A stretch of DNA of 21,748 nt from Chara braunii (taxonomy: Eukaryota > Streptophyta > Charophyceae > Charales > Characeae), in contig BFEA01000091.1 of assembly GCA_003427395.1 (NCBI GenBank), forward strand, positions 816,872-838,619, in the 5' to 3' direction. Positions 8,058 through 18,011 of this stretch are shown here, one piece after another; position 1 is the first letter of the stretch, and each line of letters begins with the position of its first letter. The translations under genes were made by a program, and so were the position numbers. The notes under the pieces were generated by a model. It saw only the letters and a list, made by a program, of their open reading frames with translations, was not told the origin of the DNA and did no database searches.

Positions 8058-8427
8058 TTACGTAATGACCCGCCAACTCCCGAATTGACCCCTCTTTCCC
8101 GATGGATGGTGTCCTTTCTCGTCCACCCTCTTCCATCAACTCTACGCCACGCGTCTCCTGATCACCATCGTCTCGCACCTCACCACTCGCTCCCTCGTCG
8201 ATTCTTTCCGTCTCCATGTCCTTTTCTTTAGCGGGAACTTGCGGGAATACAATAACGTAGAAGTTTATTGTATTACCTCGGGTACAATCCCCGCCTGCGA
8301 AAATTACGAGAACTTTCGCGCGGCCCTCCGTCGCACCATCTCCACCTTTTATCTCAACTACCTCGCCTCGCTTCCCCATCAACACGAGTACCCTCGTTTC
8401 CCTCGCATCCACCGTTCCATCCACTAA
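7906..8427 (+). pseudogene. ORF-C candidate: third 3' ORF, weakly supported
   Basis: This frame overlaps the end of ORF-B in another phase. It runs from about 7906 to TAA 8425-8427 with one TGA at 8086-8088. A weak collinear resemblance to the element 2 ORF at 15,252-14,644 is visible: an FTFVEMRAIGLR-like start against VAFMVEHATIRLEA, and an ALRRTI segment against VRRRVV. No domain is recognised. It could equally be a chance open stretch in a pyrimidine-rich region. Confidence 0.3.
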
Positions 8428-10317
8428 ATCCCCTCCCCGCCCTTGGAACCCGGGATATCCATCGCTTCATGCCCCCTCTTCCCCAGGATCCCCCACCACC
8501 TCCTCCATCCGTGATTAGATTGCCCTTCCCCGAAAACTTGTAGGATAGAGCCTATGAATGCCACGAGTGGATGACTTCCACACTCTTATCATACGGTACG
8601 TGGCACACAGAGAGAGCTCCGCGTGGTCCATCGATTAGAGAGGTCGACACGTGTTGAAGCATCGAGCTACCAAGAACTTGCTCAAGATTGGAACCCCCTG
8701 GGCGTCACATACGTGACGAACTATCTTCTGCACCCGCGCGATTTCCTGCGCGAGGCTGATGGGGGAAAATGGGAGGGCTTTGATGGGTAACGGGTGTATG
8801 CGGGGTTCGGTTGAGCATGTTGCATGGATACCCTCGCTTCTTTTTCGTTTTTGCAGGAAATTCGTGGGGCCAGCTCCCGGAAAGCCCTGCGCCGACAATT
8901 GGATGCCATTGGCTGCACTGTGATGGGCGCAAGGAATAACTGTACCATAGCTTCTTTCTTGTTATGCTGTGAGCATTAGGAATTTTGGCGCGATTAATGC
9001 GCGGGAATTTTCATTTTTCAAACTTATAACTGATGTCGAGCCCCCACGGGGTCTCGAAATTGTTTTTCCTTCTGGTATTTCCGTTTTGCAATTAGGATTT
9101 AAGCAAGGAATTTAGGTACTCGGAATTTTGTTGCGCAGCGTTTCCATGCATCTTGTGGCACGGGGAACTGGGTTCTGACTGGATCGCGCCTTTAATCCTG
9201 TGCAACTGTCGTTTTTGGCAGGTGCGATCGTAACTGTACTCCTTCGTCTTTCTTGGCTCTCCTATGTTGCCCGCCTTCCTTCTCCTTCTTTCTCGTCTTA
9301 CATACTCCGTTCTAATTCGCCGAAGCGCCTGCATGACCGGATTGATGCGTGGAGTGTGGCTACGACCCCCACGCCGCGGCCTGGCCACGCAGACGTAGGC
9401 ACTTCCTCTCTTCTTTTCTTGTCTATCCGGGCTTAATACCGTACCTTTCGCGGAGGTATGCATGCTATAAATTTCGTAAGCACGATTAGTTTGCTCTCTA
9501 AGAATTTCGAGGTTAGCGCGATCAGTAAGGGTCGGCTAACGAGCAAGTTGGAAGGTGAGTGAGTGTGAGAGTTGGGTGATCTGACGAGCTGGTGTCGGGT
9601 ATGCGGGGTTGATGTGCGGGGCCGTGACGGACTGTGACGCACGGGCGAACCTGGCTTGCATGCCTGGACCAAGCGGGGTGATAACTCTGTGTGGGTACGA
9701 GGCGACAGACTACCGGTATCGTGGGTATTGGTGCAAGGCGACGGACTACCCTCAACAGGAGCGGAGAGAGGGAGAGAGAGCAGTGATGCGGGTGTGCGAT
9801 AAGGCTTTTTTGTTGTTGCTCTTTTCATTTTTCCTCTATGCATCTGTATAATTTTGGATTCTGATATGGTCGATCTCCTTTTGAACTTCTTTCGTACATT
9901 GTCTCAAATTTTCTTTGTTACTTTGCTCGGTGTGCATGCATAGAATGAATGTAGGTTCTCTTTTGTTAGCGATCTTTTCGGTCTGTTTTGCGATGCCTGT
10001 GTTGTCTCTGACCAGCATTCGCCTGCATGAGCTATGTGATCAGGCCTGATTGGGAACGCCCACTTTTGATGTTCTGACGTCTAACCGTCAATCATCCCCT
10101 CCTTTCTCCCCTTTTTGCATCACATGTAAGGCAGGTAGTGATTGGTAGGATCTTGGTGCATATGGTTGAACGCGGCAGACACACGAAACCAACCGACTGC
10201 TTCTTACACGCACGAGTACGTACGTCCGCAATCTCGACGTCGCCATGTACGCACTCGCCTGCGTGAGTCGGCCTTAATCTCGTGTAGGGATGTGGAAGAT
10301 GCGGCCTGCTAAACAGA
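8428..10317 (+). other. Long 3' non-coding region of element 1
   Basis: About 1.9 kb lies between the accessory ORFs and the 3' LTR with no ORF that looks real on either strand. A small imperfect hairpin is present near 9036-9058 (CGAG/CCCC against GGGG/CTCG). No polypurine tract could be pinned down because the LTR start is unknown. Purine-rich bases near 10,281-10,303 are the only candidate seen. Confidence 0.55.
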
Positions 10318-10388
10318 NATGGCTGCAAGATCTCCTTNCTGGATATCCNACTACGAGGATNTGAGGGACCCGGAATATCGNGAATACT
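10318..10388 (+). other. Ambiguous bases just upstream of the doubled LTR segment
   Basis: Five N calls occur at 10,318, 10,338, 10,349, 10,361 and 10,381, immediately before the point (10,389) that corresponds to base 1 of the window. This stretch is probably the start of the 3' LTR whose partner lies off the left edge. The N calls are probably unresolved differences between repeat copies. An open frame beginning with ATG at 10,319 crosses it. Confidence 0.6.
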
Positions 10389-11214
10389 GGGACGACGAAC
10401 AACTCCGTCGGCGGGGAAATTTGATAAATCCGGAATTCCCCTGCCTGACGGAAAATGGCCGATTATGCCCAAGGGATTTTCACAGTGCCATAACCAGCGA
10501 CCCCAGGTGCCCCAACTACCCGAACACTTATAACACGCAATATTTCATATCCCCCGGTTTCGTCGTCATTACCACCAATTTCCCTCCCTTTCATCTCCTT
10601 CTCCCCTATCACCAACTCAGAGTGGTACCGTGAAATTCCATAGCCCGCTACTGGCCTAGCCTATGGTGCGAGGGTTATCGGCATTAGCGGGCGCGCCGAG
10701 CTCCAGGAACTTCCCGATAGGCTCGAACCGAAGCTGAGCAACGACCCGCCTCGGCGGAATCCGAGGCCTGCTACGAGCGACCCCGACAACTGGCCGAACC
10801 TCGCGACCGACCCCGAAGACGAAACCAGCGGCGATGGTGATTTCTTTGCCTATTCGACCGTAAAAATTAAAATCTGTCAGCAGGGGCAATTTTGTTGGAA
10901 TTTTGTTCGAGAATGCAAGTGTGTTTAGATCTGCCGGTACGGTGGTAACAGCAAGTGCTCCAGATTTTTCCCTGGGACACACCGTGCATGCCATCTGCCT
11001 TATGCTGCACGACAACAACTCCCCCCCCCCCCCCCCCCCCCCCCCCCTCTGATTATATCCCAATTTTGCACTTGTACCCTTGGAACTTGCCACAGGAGAT
11101 CTCAGTTCCGATCTGGGACTCCACCCTCACTTTCCAAAAAGCCTTGGCACACCCCTTTTCGTGGTTCCGGGCCCCCATCCCACTCCGATCAGAAAGTCAC
11201 GCTGGGCGTGAGGT
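10389..11214 (+). repeat. 3' LTR of element 1
   Basis: This is the same-orientation copy of 1-807, starting GGGACGACGAAC and ending near GTGAGGTT, after which the two copies diverge. Differences include a 4-bp insertion near 10,588, several substitutions, and a C27 tract (11,021-11,047) against C12 in the 5' copy. The true left end may be 70 or more bases further upstream. A TATA-like ATTATATC at about 11,053 follows the C tract (GTATAAC at the same place in the 5' LTR) and could be a core promoter, but this is weak. Confidence 0.86.
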
Positions 11215-11264
11215 TGGGCGTCACATGCGGACTGTGCATCTACTGGTAATAGACTAGAACCTCT

Positions 11265-12235
11265 AGGTTGCAACTGCAGAAAGCACATATATAACGAACA
11301 ATAAAACAACTTGGGGGGACACAAATGGGCTCACAGATTAGACTTGTAGAAGAATGTCTACGCCTAGCACTCCGAGTACTCATACGGTAGTGCTCGTCTG
11401 ACTATACTTCAATAAGGGCAGAGGGGGCAGGTCCTGCTTAGCCCTGATGCCTACAACCATCCTCCGGTCAGGTCACCCCGTTGGGATGATAGGAGGGTGA
11501 TGATCCTAAGTGGTAAGCACTGAGGTAGGAAAGAAAAAGCGTGGGAGTCTCATAGGGACCTACATAGGCCATCTGCATAAACAAATGGCCAATAACTGAG
11601 GGGACTGTCATATGTCCAACATCCAACCACTACAACAACATGGACTTTATTACAAAACAGGACGTCAAGGCCTCACTTCTTTTTTACTTTTCCCATCCGT
11701 AGGTCAACCAGCCTATCTCCAAAACCTTTTGAGAATGACATTATGGAAACCTTGTTTTTTTTTTTTTACAGCCCAGGTTGTTGTAGAGGCTGTATTACAG
11801 ACACAGGAGAGTCACCTTCGGCAATCGGCACAGTGGTAGAGCCCCCCCTAATCCTATGGGACTCCATCCCAACCTACCTCTTTCGTAATTGCTCCCGGCA
11901 CACTCCTACTTCCACTATCCAACCTCAGTGTCTACCACTCAGGATCATCACCCTTCAGCCTGGGGGTGACCCGACCGAACCGTGTTTGTAGGTACCAGGG
12001 CTAAGCTGAGTCCCACACACCCCACTCAGCCTTGATCAAAGCATATTTGTGCGAGCCTTGTCACCCAGGTGCTTCAGGTGCTTGGGAAAGACGCTTCACT
12101 ACAAGTCCCATAGGTGGACCTATTTTGCGTTCCTATCGTTGTGAACACAGCTGTTGTCACTATTGTTTGTTGTTAGGTTGTTCGTTGTGCATATTGTTGT
12201 CATTACTACTTGTTTGTTGATAGTGAACCGAACAT
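11265..12235. repeat. Imperfect long inverted repeat, foldback-like element
   Basis: The left arm (about 11,265-11,575) and right arm (about 11,860-12,235) match in inverted orientation. The best blocks are 11,436-11,446 CTTAGCCCTGA against the complement of 11,996-12,007, GGGTGATGATCCTAAGTGGTA at about 11,487 against the complement of 11,932-11,955, and TGGGAGTCTCATAGGGA near 11,543 against the complement near 11,856-11,872. The order of blocks is collinear over more than 200 bp at roughly 70-75 percent identity by eye. A loop of about 280 bp, including a T14 tract near 11,755, separates the arms. No transposase ORF is visible. It may be a non-autonomous foldback or MULE-type element, or two inverted copies of a small repeat. 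Exact termini and target duplications could not be fixed. Confidence 0.6.
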
Positions 12236-13081
12236 AGGAGACAGGCAACCCAACCAATCCTGTAAAGAGCCCCACTGACACAAGAGCCCTACCCGCATAG
12301 ACTCTACTAAGTCTCACTTGTGATGCGCAACCTCACACCCCACGCGACGTCCCGTACTTCGGACGCCGATCAGAGTTGTTAGGGGCGTGGCAGAGGATTT
12401 TTGGCCGTGGGGGTTGAGTCACCCAGGCAGAACGGGGAACTCTTGTCTCAGCCCGAGGTGTCGGGACGGGGTTCGAGCTGTTGTCGAAAGCGGATCGCGG
12501 GAGAACGAGGCCCTACGGCCCTATCGTCAGCGCTTTCAGGAAAAAGAAAAAAAAAACGAACACGAGGAAAAATAAAAGGGAGCAACGGGGTCGTCGGGAA
12601 CGGAGTTCCGCTCCCCGAGGCGCATGGTTCGCGCGGCCCTTTCCGAGGCCGATGCTCTGGAGGCGAGTTAGACCTCGTTGTCAGACTCGTCGAGGTCGTG
12701 GGATCGGTTCAGCATGGGTTCGCCCGGAGTCGGGCAAGTCGATGGGACCCAAGTTCGAAAACGGGCAGGGAGCGCACCCGCGTTGCGGGAGAGTTCAGGA
12801 AATCAGGTAGCCCCCTCGTACCCAGGACCAACGGTCGCCACGAGCACGAGTCTCCCTGGCGACACCAGTGACACTTGAAACGCGGTTGCCAGATGGCGTG
12901 CACGGCAGACCAGGGCAGCACCGTGAGGTCGGTGTATGACAAGATCAAAGGCGGGGGAATAAATCGCTCAATCAGCACAAATCCACTCTCGCCTATGTGG
13001 CACGCCTAGGTCAGGTTGTAAAGATGGATTGGCCGATCTACCTAGAAGTGTCCTCCTCCCCTTTGAGTCCCGACCAGCGTG

Positions 13082-13084
<3 letters not shown>
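12236..13084. other. Anonymous intergenic sequence
   Basis: No ORF here looks like a gene, and overlapping open stretches in several frames show no recognisable domain. One short A-rich tract (12,541-12,560) is present. A GGTTCGAGC string at about 12,471 resembles a tRNA B box but has no partner A box or acceptor stem. Confidence 0.5.

Positions 13085-13171
<87 letters not shown>
13085..13171. repeat. (GA)n microsatellite, about 43 units
   Basis: An uninterrupted AG dinucleotide run is followed about 25 bp later by a short (CA)n run at 13,196-13,208. It produces artefactual Arg-Glu or Ser-Leu open frames on the two strands. Confidence 0.97.
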
Positions 13172-13172
<1 letters not shown>

Positions 13173-14395
13173 GGCGAAGGGAGGAGGGCGCATATCACAC
13201 ACACACACTCGCGCGGGCTAGGGACAATTAATCAAGAAATGGGGAGGAAGATGGAAAGGACCGACCCACTTATGCACTCATATCAGCAATCAACACTCGA
13301 TGCCCTATGATCATCCGCTCTTACTAAACATTCACATCCATAGACTTCCATACCCGAGAAGGCATACCTTACACTGTCCCCACATTGGGGAACTTGCACA
13401 CATCACACGGGGGCAAAGCAACAATGGAGAAAAAGCTTCGTCTTAAAGATACAGGGTTCTCACGACTGGCCTCTTCGGGCCCTGTCTCCACCGTCCGTCG
13501 AGATCACCAACAACCATAGCCACAAGGCCCTGCCGCTGCTGGCTTCTGATCTCCACCACCGCTCCGTCCCTTCGACTGCCTCACCCCAAATCCACTGCTA
13601 ACTCCGCCACCCGCCGTCACTCCGCCCACCACGGGGCACGTCGAGCCTTCCGCGCGCCGCGGGCTTCGCGCATAGCTCAGGCTTGTGCAGCTTGCAGCTG
13701 AGATCCAAGAAAGTGAGAGGAAGGGTTTGCGATAATTTATAACGCTGAGGGCGGCGGGGAGGTTGCGTGAAGCATGGGGTGTAGATGAGCAGGACATAAG
13801 AAGGGCATAAGTTTCCAGAGGAATCGAAGGAGGCGAGTCGAATGGTCTGGGTGATTGGGGTGGTCGTCCAAGTGGGGTGCGCTTCCCGCGGCCACCCCAT
13901 TGTCCCGACCATCCCACTCAGACAGCCAATCATTCGCAGGGAAAGGAGAAGGAGGGGATCGGACTTCGTTTAGAGGGAAGACGAAGAGACATGCAGGAGG
14001 GAGATGCACAGCAAGAAGGGAAGATGGCGCGGGGATGCAGAGCGGGAGAACAGGTTTACGCGGCGCGCAAAACTTCGAAAACAGCCGCGCGCAAAAATTC
14101 AAAATTCCTACTCCTGCTAGTCCCCAACCGTTTCTTGAATTTCTTGGCGCGGCCGCTAACCGGCCACGCGAGACCCGTCCCTTTTTCAAAGAAAGAAAAA
14201 GAAGCAAAGAAAACAAAAAACCCGTTCTTCCGAACTATCCATAGCCCGTACTCCGAGGCCTTACGTAGGATTTTTCCCGAAGGGTACGAGAAATCGTCGA
14301 GTACGGGTCCTAGCTTATCACATCTGTGATGCGAAGGGGGTTCAAAAAAACCAGCAGTCTGCTGACTACTGTGTGAGTGTCCTAGTTACTTTGAA
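13172..14395. other. Anonymous intergenic sequence with short palindromes
   Basis: No supported gene. Open stretches on both strands lack domain features. Small palindromes occur: ATCACA-TC-TGTGAT (14,317-14,330), CAGCAG-T-CTGCTG (about 14,352-14,364), and an inverted pair CCCGTACTC/GAGTACGGG spanning about 14,246-14,308. The 3' LTR of element 2 might be expected in this direction, but no matching second copy is in the window to confirm it. Confidence 0.45.
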
Positions 14396-14528
14396 GATCC
14401 CGACGGCCACTTCATCGTCGGCTGGCCCAGACCATCGCCTATTCTACGTCAATGCGTCCCGCATCGTTGTAGATCAGTCTATCTATTGTACACCTGATCC
14501 GGGGGGCCCCTGCATCGTCAGCTGGCCC
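14396..14528. repeat. 33-bp direct repeat, offset exactly 100 bp
   Basis: 14,396-14,428 and 14,496-14,528 match at 27 of 33 positions, sharing GATCC at the start and a 16-bp end CATCGTC-G/A-GCTGGCCC. Only two copies are seen. It lies in the 3' flank of element 2 and may be the remains of a tandem duplication. Confidence 0.5.
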
Positions 14529-14533
14529 GATCG

Positions 14534-14556
14534 TTTTTTTTTTTTTTTTTTTTTTT
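14534..14556. repeat. Homopolymer T23 tract
   Basis: An uninterrupted run of 23 T on the + strand reads A23 on the strand of element 2, about 90 bases beyond the end of its last ORF. It might be an A-rich 3' region, but it is also a common slippage tract. Its true length is uncertain in any assembly. Confidence 0.9.
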
Positions 14557-14643
14557 CCAGCATGTACAGCGTGTCTTGCCGCATGATCTTTGTAGTTAGC
14601 ACCAAAAAGGAAGAGGAAGACGGGGGGAAGAATGAGAAAGAGA

Positions 14644-15252
14644 TCAGAGGAAATGGTCGATCTCTGGATTGAGAGAGGGAGGAAGAGGAGGAAGAAAGGC
14701 TTCCAGCTTAGCCGGAGTCGTTGGTGCCTCCACCTCATTGAAGTGGTGCTGGACAAAGGAGGGATAGAGAAACGCCCCCGGTACGTGTGCCAAGACGAGT
14801 GGCGCCAGATCTGCAGTAGCCTGTACAACCCGTCGCCGCACCGTTCGATCCCCGGGGCCCGTCATTACCAGATGGGTCTTGGTATACGGCCTTCGCTCTC
14901 TCCTGAGTACCGCGATGACGAGGAAGTGATACATTACATTCGGCCGCTGGCCAGCCTTGTAGATGAGCGTTTCTGCCAGCCTGGCCGCGACGCATCCTTC
15001 AAAGGGTGGCTCTAGATATGGCTCCCATGTAGGCCATGTAGGATCAGGATGAGGGGCCCCCTCGATCGCTTCGAGCCTGATGGTTGCATGCTCCACCATG
15101 AATGCGACATCCATCGGGTGGACCGTCCGGCTAGGAGGAACTGCTAAGGTCAATGATCGGGGCACGCCTGGGTGGCTGGTGGGAGCGAAAAGGTCCTGTG
15201 AGGATGGGGGGTCTGGATGTGGGATATGGTACTCCTCCCACTCCTCATCCTC
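14644..15252 (-). CDS. ORF-C': third 3' ORF of element 2, unknown function
   Basis: This is an uninterrupted minus-strand frame from the stop at 15,253-15,255 down to 14,644 (about 202 codons). An ATG-led product would begin within it, around the PMDVAFMVEH segment near 15,110. The protein would be rich in Arg, Pro and Val with no zinc motif, signal peptide or transmembrane segment. It sits just after ORF-B', in the position where element 1 has its weaker ORF-C candidate, and the two share a vague collinear pattern. I do not recognise the family. That it stays open for 200 codons in a decayed element gives moderate support. Confidence 0.45.
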   Translation of the reverse strand, partial: EDEEWEEYHIPHPDPPSSQDLFAPTSHPGVPRSLTLAVPPSRTVHPMDVAFMVEHATIRLEAIEGAPHPDPTWPTWEPYLEPPFEGCVAARLAETLIYKAGQRPNVMYHFLVIAVLRRERRPYTKTHLVMTGPGDRTVRRRVVQATADLAPLVLAHVPGAFLYPSFVQHHFNEVEAPTTPAKLEAFLPPLPPSLNPEIDHFL

Positions 15253-16053
15253 CTACTGGTGTTGATGGGCCGACTTCATCGAGATTGAGGTCGGGAAGGA
15301 GCGGCGGCGGTGGTATTGGCTCCGGAGGCGGCGGAGGGCTCCCGTGTATTTGAAATCTGCTTGTTCCCGCTCCTTTCTCGATTGGTGTCGCCTTGCTCTC
15401 TGGAATGGGATCTGGCTTCCGCACCCGCCCGGCCTGGTCCACCTCTTCTCCGAGTCCCACTCGACTTCCTTGCGCTTCTGGCGATGGCTGGCGACGTCTC
15501 TTCTTGGGCATCTTCCTGAGGGCCCTCGGGGCTATTGGCTTGGGGGAGGACGAGGGAGGCTGCAGCGTTTTCCGATCGGCAATGCTTACCACCTTTTCTC
15601 CCCGCCGCGCGATATAGTCTAGTATCACCACCTCATGGTAAGATCGTCGCGGAGCCGATGCCATTCGTAGGCGGAGTTGGAGATCCTCTTCTTCGCTGGC
15701 GATCACTTGCGCGATAGACAACAACTCAACAATTCCAGCCTGCTCGTCCCGATTTCCCTGAACGGGTATAATGCCACTATGCCCTCCTTCCTCTCCGGCT
15801 TTGGCCTCAAGATGACATAATACACTCGCAAGTTCTTGGCGATGTTGTGATCGTCGTATTCCACTGCGAACCGGAACATGCCCATCACCACCGATTGATA
15901 TAGCGCGCGATGTAATTCCCATGCGTCCTCCTTAGCTTGCGGGAGCGGCTCCACGTTCTCCAGCTCCACCAAATACTCCGGGAAGTTGCGCATAGGGTAG
16001 GGGCTTTCTGTGAGTTGATAAGGGAGGGTGGTGTAGGAGAAGAAGGGAGGCAT
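15245..16053 (-). pseudogene. ORF-B': accessory ORF of element 2, one frameshift
   Basis: The ATG at 16,053 directly follows the ORF-A' stop (TAA-ATG). The frame runs to 15,703, and the homologous sequence continues in the other minus frame (15,922-15,245). A single indel near 15,722 therefore separates the halves. The first half has a polar helical region (PQAKEDAWELHRALYQSV) followed by beta-like FRFAVEYDD and VYYVILRP strands that parallel element 1 ORF-B. The second half carries DLQLRLRM, a basic cluster (PKKRRRQPS), then PIEKG and a Pro-rich end with LPDLNLDE. PIEKG and the DLxLxx strand are shared with element 1. Function is unknown. The basic cluster resembles a nuclear localisation signal. 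Confidence 0.6.
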
Positions 16054-16598
16054 TTAGTAGGAGGGAGGAGGGATGGCTTGGATGTTGAGAGGCTCAACAA
16101 GGGGAAGAAGCGCGGGCAACTGAGGTACTATGGCCAGCGGCCCGTCCGGTGCGCGTCGCAACAATGTGTGGTATGGTGTGAATCGATGGCCCCTTCCCTG
16201 CACTCGAGCCACCGACCTCGCCACTTGCACCGCGTAGTCTCGCAGGAAGTTCCACACCGGGTCTCGGTGTCGATCGTCCAAGGGCGTAACATCGCCGATG
16301 AACGTGGCCACACTGTGCACAAAATTAACCACCACCTGGAGCGCGCGGGGCTCGATGAACACCCTAGTAGTTTCCCAGCCAGGCAGCTGCATAATATCCA
16401 CATACACCCCGCCTACGTCACTTGTTCGCTCAGGAGCGAGTACGTGTCGAGATCTTCGATGTTGGGCCCGGGTACGTTCACCAGCTGGACGTCGTAATGC
16501 AACTGTCGATCATCATTGAACCGATGCGGCAATAAGTGATCCACGATCGGCGCTTGAAAGTGTTCAACTGGCTCATTCCCATGCTGCTGCTGGCTCAT
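16054..16598 (-). pseudogene. ORF-A': accessory ORF of element 2, one stop and frameshift
   Basis: The frame from an internal ATG at 16,598 (open upstream to 16,664) ends at TAG 16,415-16,413. The homologous sequence resumes at 16,407 in another frame and runs to TAA 16,056-16,054. Despite the break, the 72 residues before GDVT align gap-free with element 1 ORF-A. The block GDVT-x13-LRD is identical in spacing, followed by an alternating Ala/Val helix. This is the best evidence that the ORF was a real gene of the ancestral element. No known domain was identified. Confidence 0.62.
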
Positions 16599-16692
16599 CC
16601 TGCGAGATCGAGTTCTCGACCTCAAACGATGAAGTGGATTGTAGGGAGGAAGAAGAGGAAGCACGGGAGGACGAGGAAGCAGAGGGAGAAAG

Positions 16693-18000
16693 TTAGGGCG
16701 GGGCCTGAGCCCACTCGCAATCCAACGATGGCTGGAACGGACGAAGGGCGGCAGCGTGGCGAGTCAGTGGCCGGGCCTGCGTGCTGTGCCAGGGGATCAG
16801 CCTCACGGAGTGCTGGCCTTGTGCGCGAACTTCCGTCACTTCGTAAATGCCAGTATAGCGAGGGTGGATTTTGGAGGAGCGCGCAGATTTTCGTACCTGC
16901 ACTAGATCTCCGATCTTATAGCGGGGCATCGGTCCGGTGGATGCATGTCGGTTCTCGTAATCTCTGATCTACCGTTGGTGCATCAGATCTACGGCCCTCT
17001 CTCGCCTTCGGGCTAACGAGGGGTAGGTCCTATTCATCAGGTCTATGTAATGCTGGGCTTTTTCTCGGTGCTGAGCCCGAGTTGCTCTAACTTCCATACC
17101 TACTAGGGGCGGTAACTGGACCCGGGGGATGCTATTGGTTCTCAGCTGAAATGGGGACACCCCTGTACTGTCGTGTGGCGTAGCCCGATAGACGGCCAAG
17201 ATGTGGTCGACTATGGCCGGCCAAGGCCTGGTATCCCCTGATGTGATATTTCGTCTAAGGGCAATCTTAATCATCCGGTTGGCATTTTCTACGAGCCCGT
17301 TGGCCTGTGGCCAATGCCCTGGTGAGTACGAAATCTTAATGTCGGCCCTTACAAGATGTCGCTCTACCTCCCCTTGGAATTCCGACCTGTTATCCATGTG
17401 GAACTCCTCTACGTCCAAGTGCATGCACATAAAACGATTGATGTACCGGGCTACTTCTTGCGAGTTCCGGCTAGTCATAGGATAGGCCTCGATCCATTTG
17501 GAGAAATGATCGACGACCACTAAAAGGACATAAAGCTCGCCCTGATCGACGGGACCTCTTGGTATGTTGATATCCGTCGTATCGATGCTAACCTGTTGGA
17601 AGGGACGTTCTACTCCAGTCAGTACCATCGTTCATGGCATCTGTACTGGCGCTTTATTGGCCACACAGGCCGGGCAGTTCTGGACAATGTATCTGACATC
17701 CTCCCGAATCCCCGAAGAATACCATCCGTTTTTCTCTATAGCTTTTTTTGTGTATTTGACCGCGAAATGGACCGCATCCTCTTCGTGGGCATCTCCTGTC
17801 CAATTGAACCTAGCGAGAGGATGCGGAACTGTCAGCCAACTAGACCCACTATCGTCATTTTCTTTTTGCTTTTGTAGGGTTAATTCCTGCCATCGGTAAT
17901 CATGAGCTCGCTCGGTGACTCGCCGACGTTCCGCCTTGGCAAGCTTCGTCAGTGGGTCTCCCTTGAGTCTTCTTAGTAGGAGGAGATCCGTCCAGAGTCC
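16693..18000 (-). pseudogene. pol: Integrase of element 2 (HHCC, core, C-terminal module)
   Basis: One minus-strand frame is interrupted only by TGA 17,631-17,629 and TAG 16,971-16,969. The TGA stands where element 1 has an Arg codon, fitting a CGA to TGA change. The HHCC zinc domain has His codons at 17,823 and 17,787 and CPAC (Cys codons at 17,676 and 17,667). The core follows with VSID, HMDN and QANGLVENANR; D-x34-E spacing is the same as in element 1. The C-terminal module reads YKIGDLVQVRK, then YTGIYEVTEV, a GPY/F-like fold. All three acidic residues appear present here, unlike element 1. A frameshift near 18,010 separates it from the PHD ORF. Confidence 0.85.
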
Positions 18001-18011
18001 AGACCTCTACT

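Noticed and set aside
6325-8427. ORF-A/ORF-B as an envelope gene
   Set aside because: No signal peptide, fusion-peptide-like or transmembrane segment in either element. Tails are highly charged.
1-11214. CRISPR array or prokaryotic defence system
   Set aside because: No regularly spaced short repeats. The only large repeats are LTRs and an inverted repeat.
12465-12490. GGTTCGAGC resembling a tRNA T-loop/B box
   Set aside because: The C expected at position 61 is T, and there is no A box, anticodon arm or acceptor pairing around it.
12401-12871. Overlapping open frames in three phases that could be a host gene or a gag remnant
   Set aside because: No domain or compositional support, and all three phases are open at once because of GC-rich sequence. 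The RPYRQRF string is too short to call gag.
12997-13310. Arg-Glu repeat protein frames over the microsatellite, with a Ser-Leu frame on the other strand
   Set aside because: These are artefacts of the (GA)n run.
13504-14329. Long open frames on both strands that could be a host exon
   Set aside because: No recognisable domain, high Pro/Ser/Arg composition typical of GC-rich chance frames, and several mutually overlapping frames.
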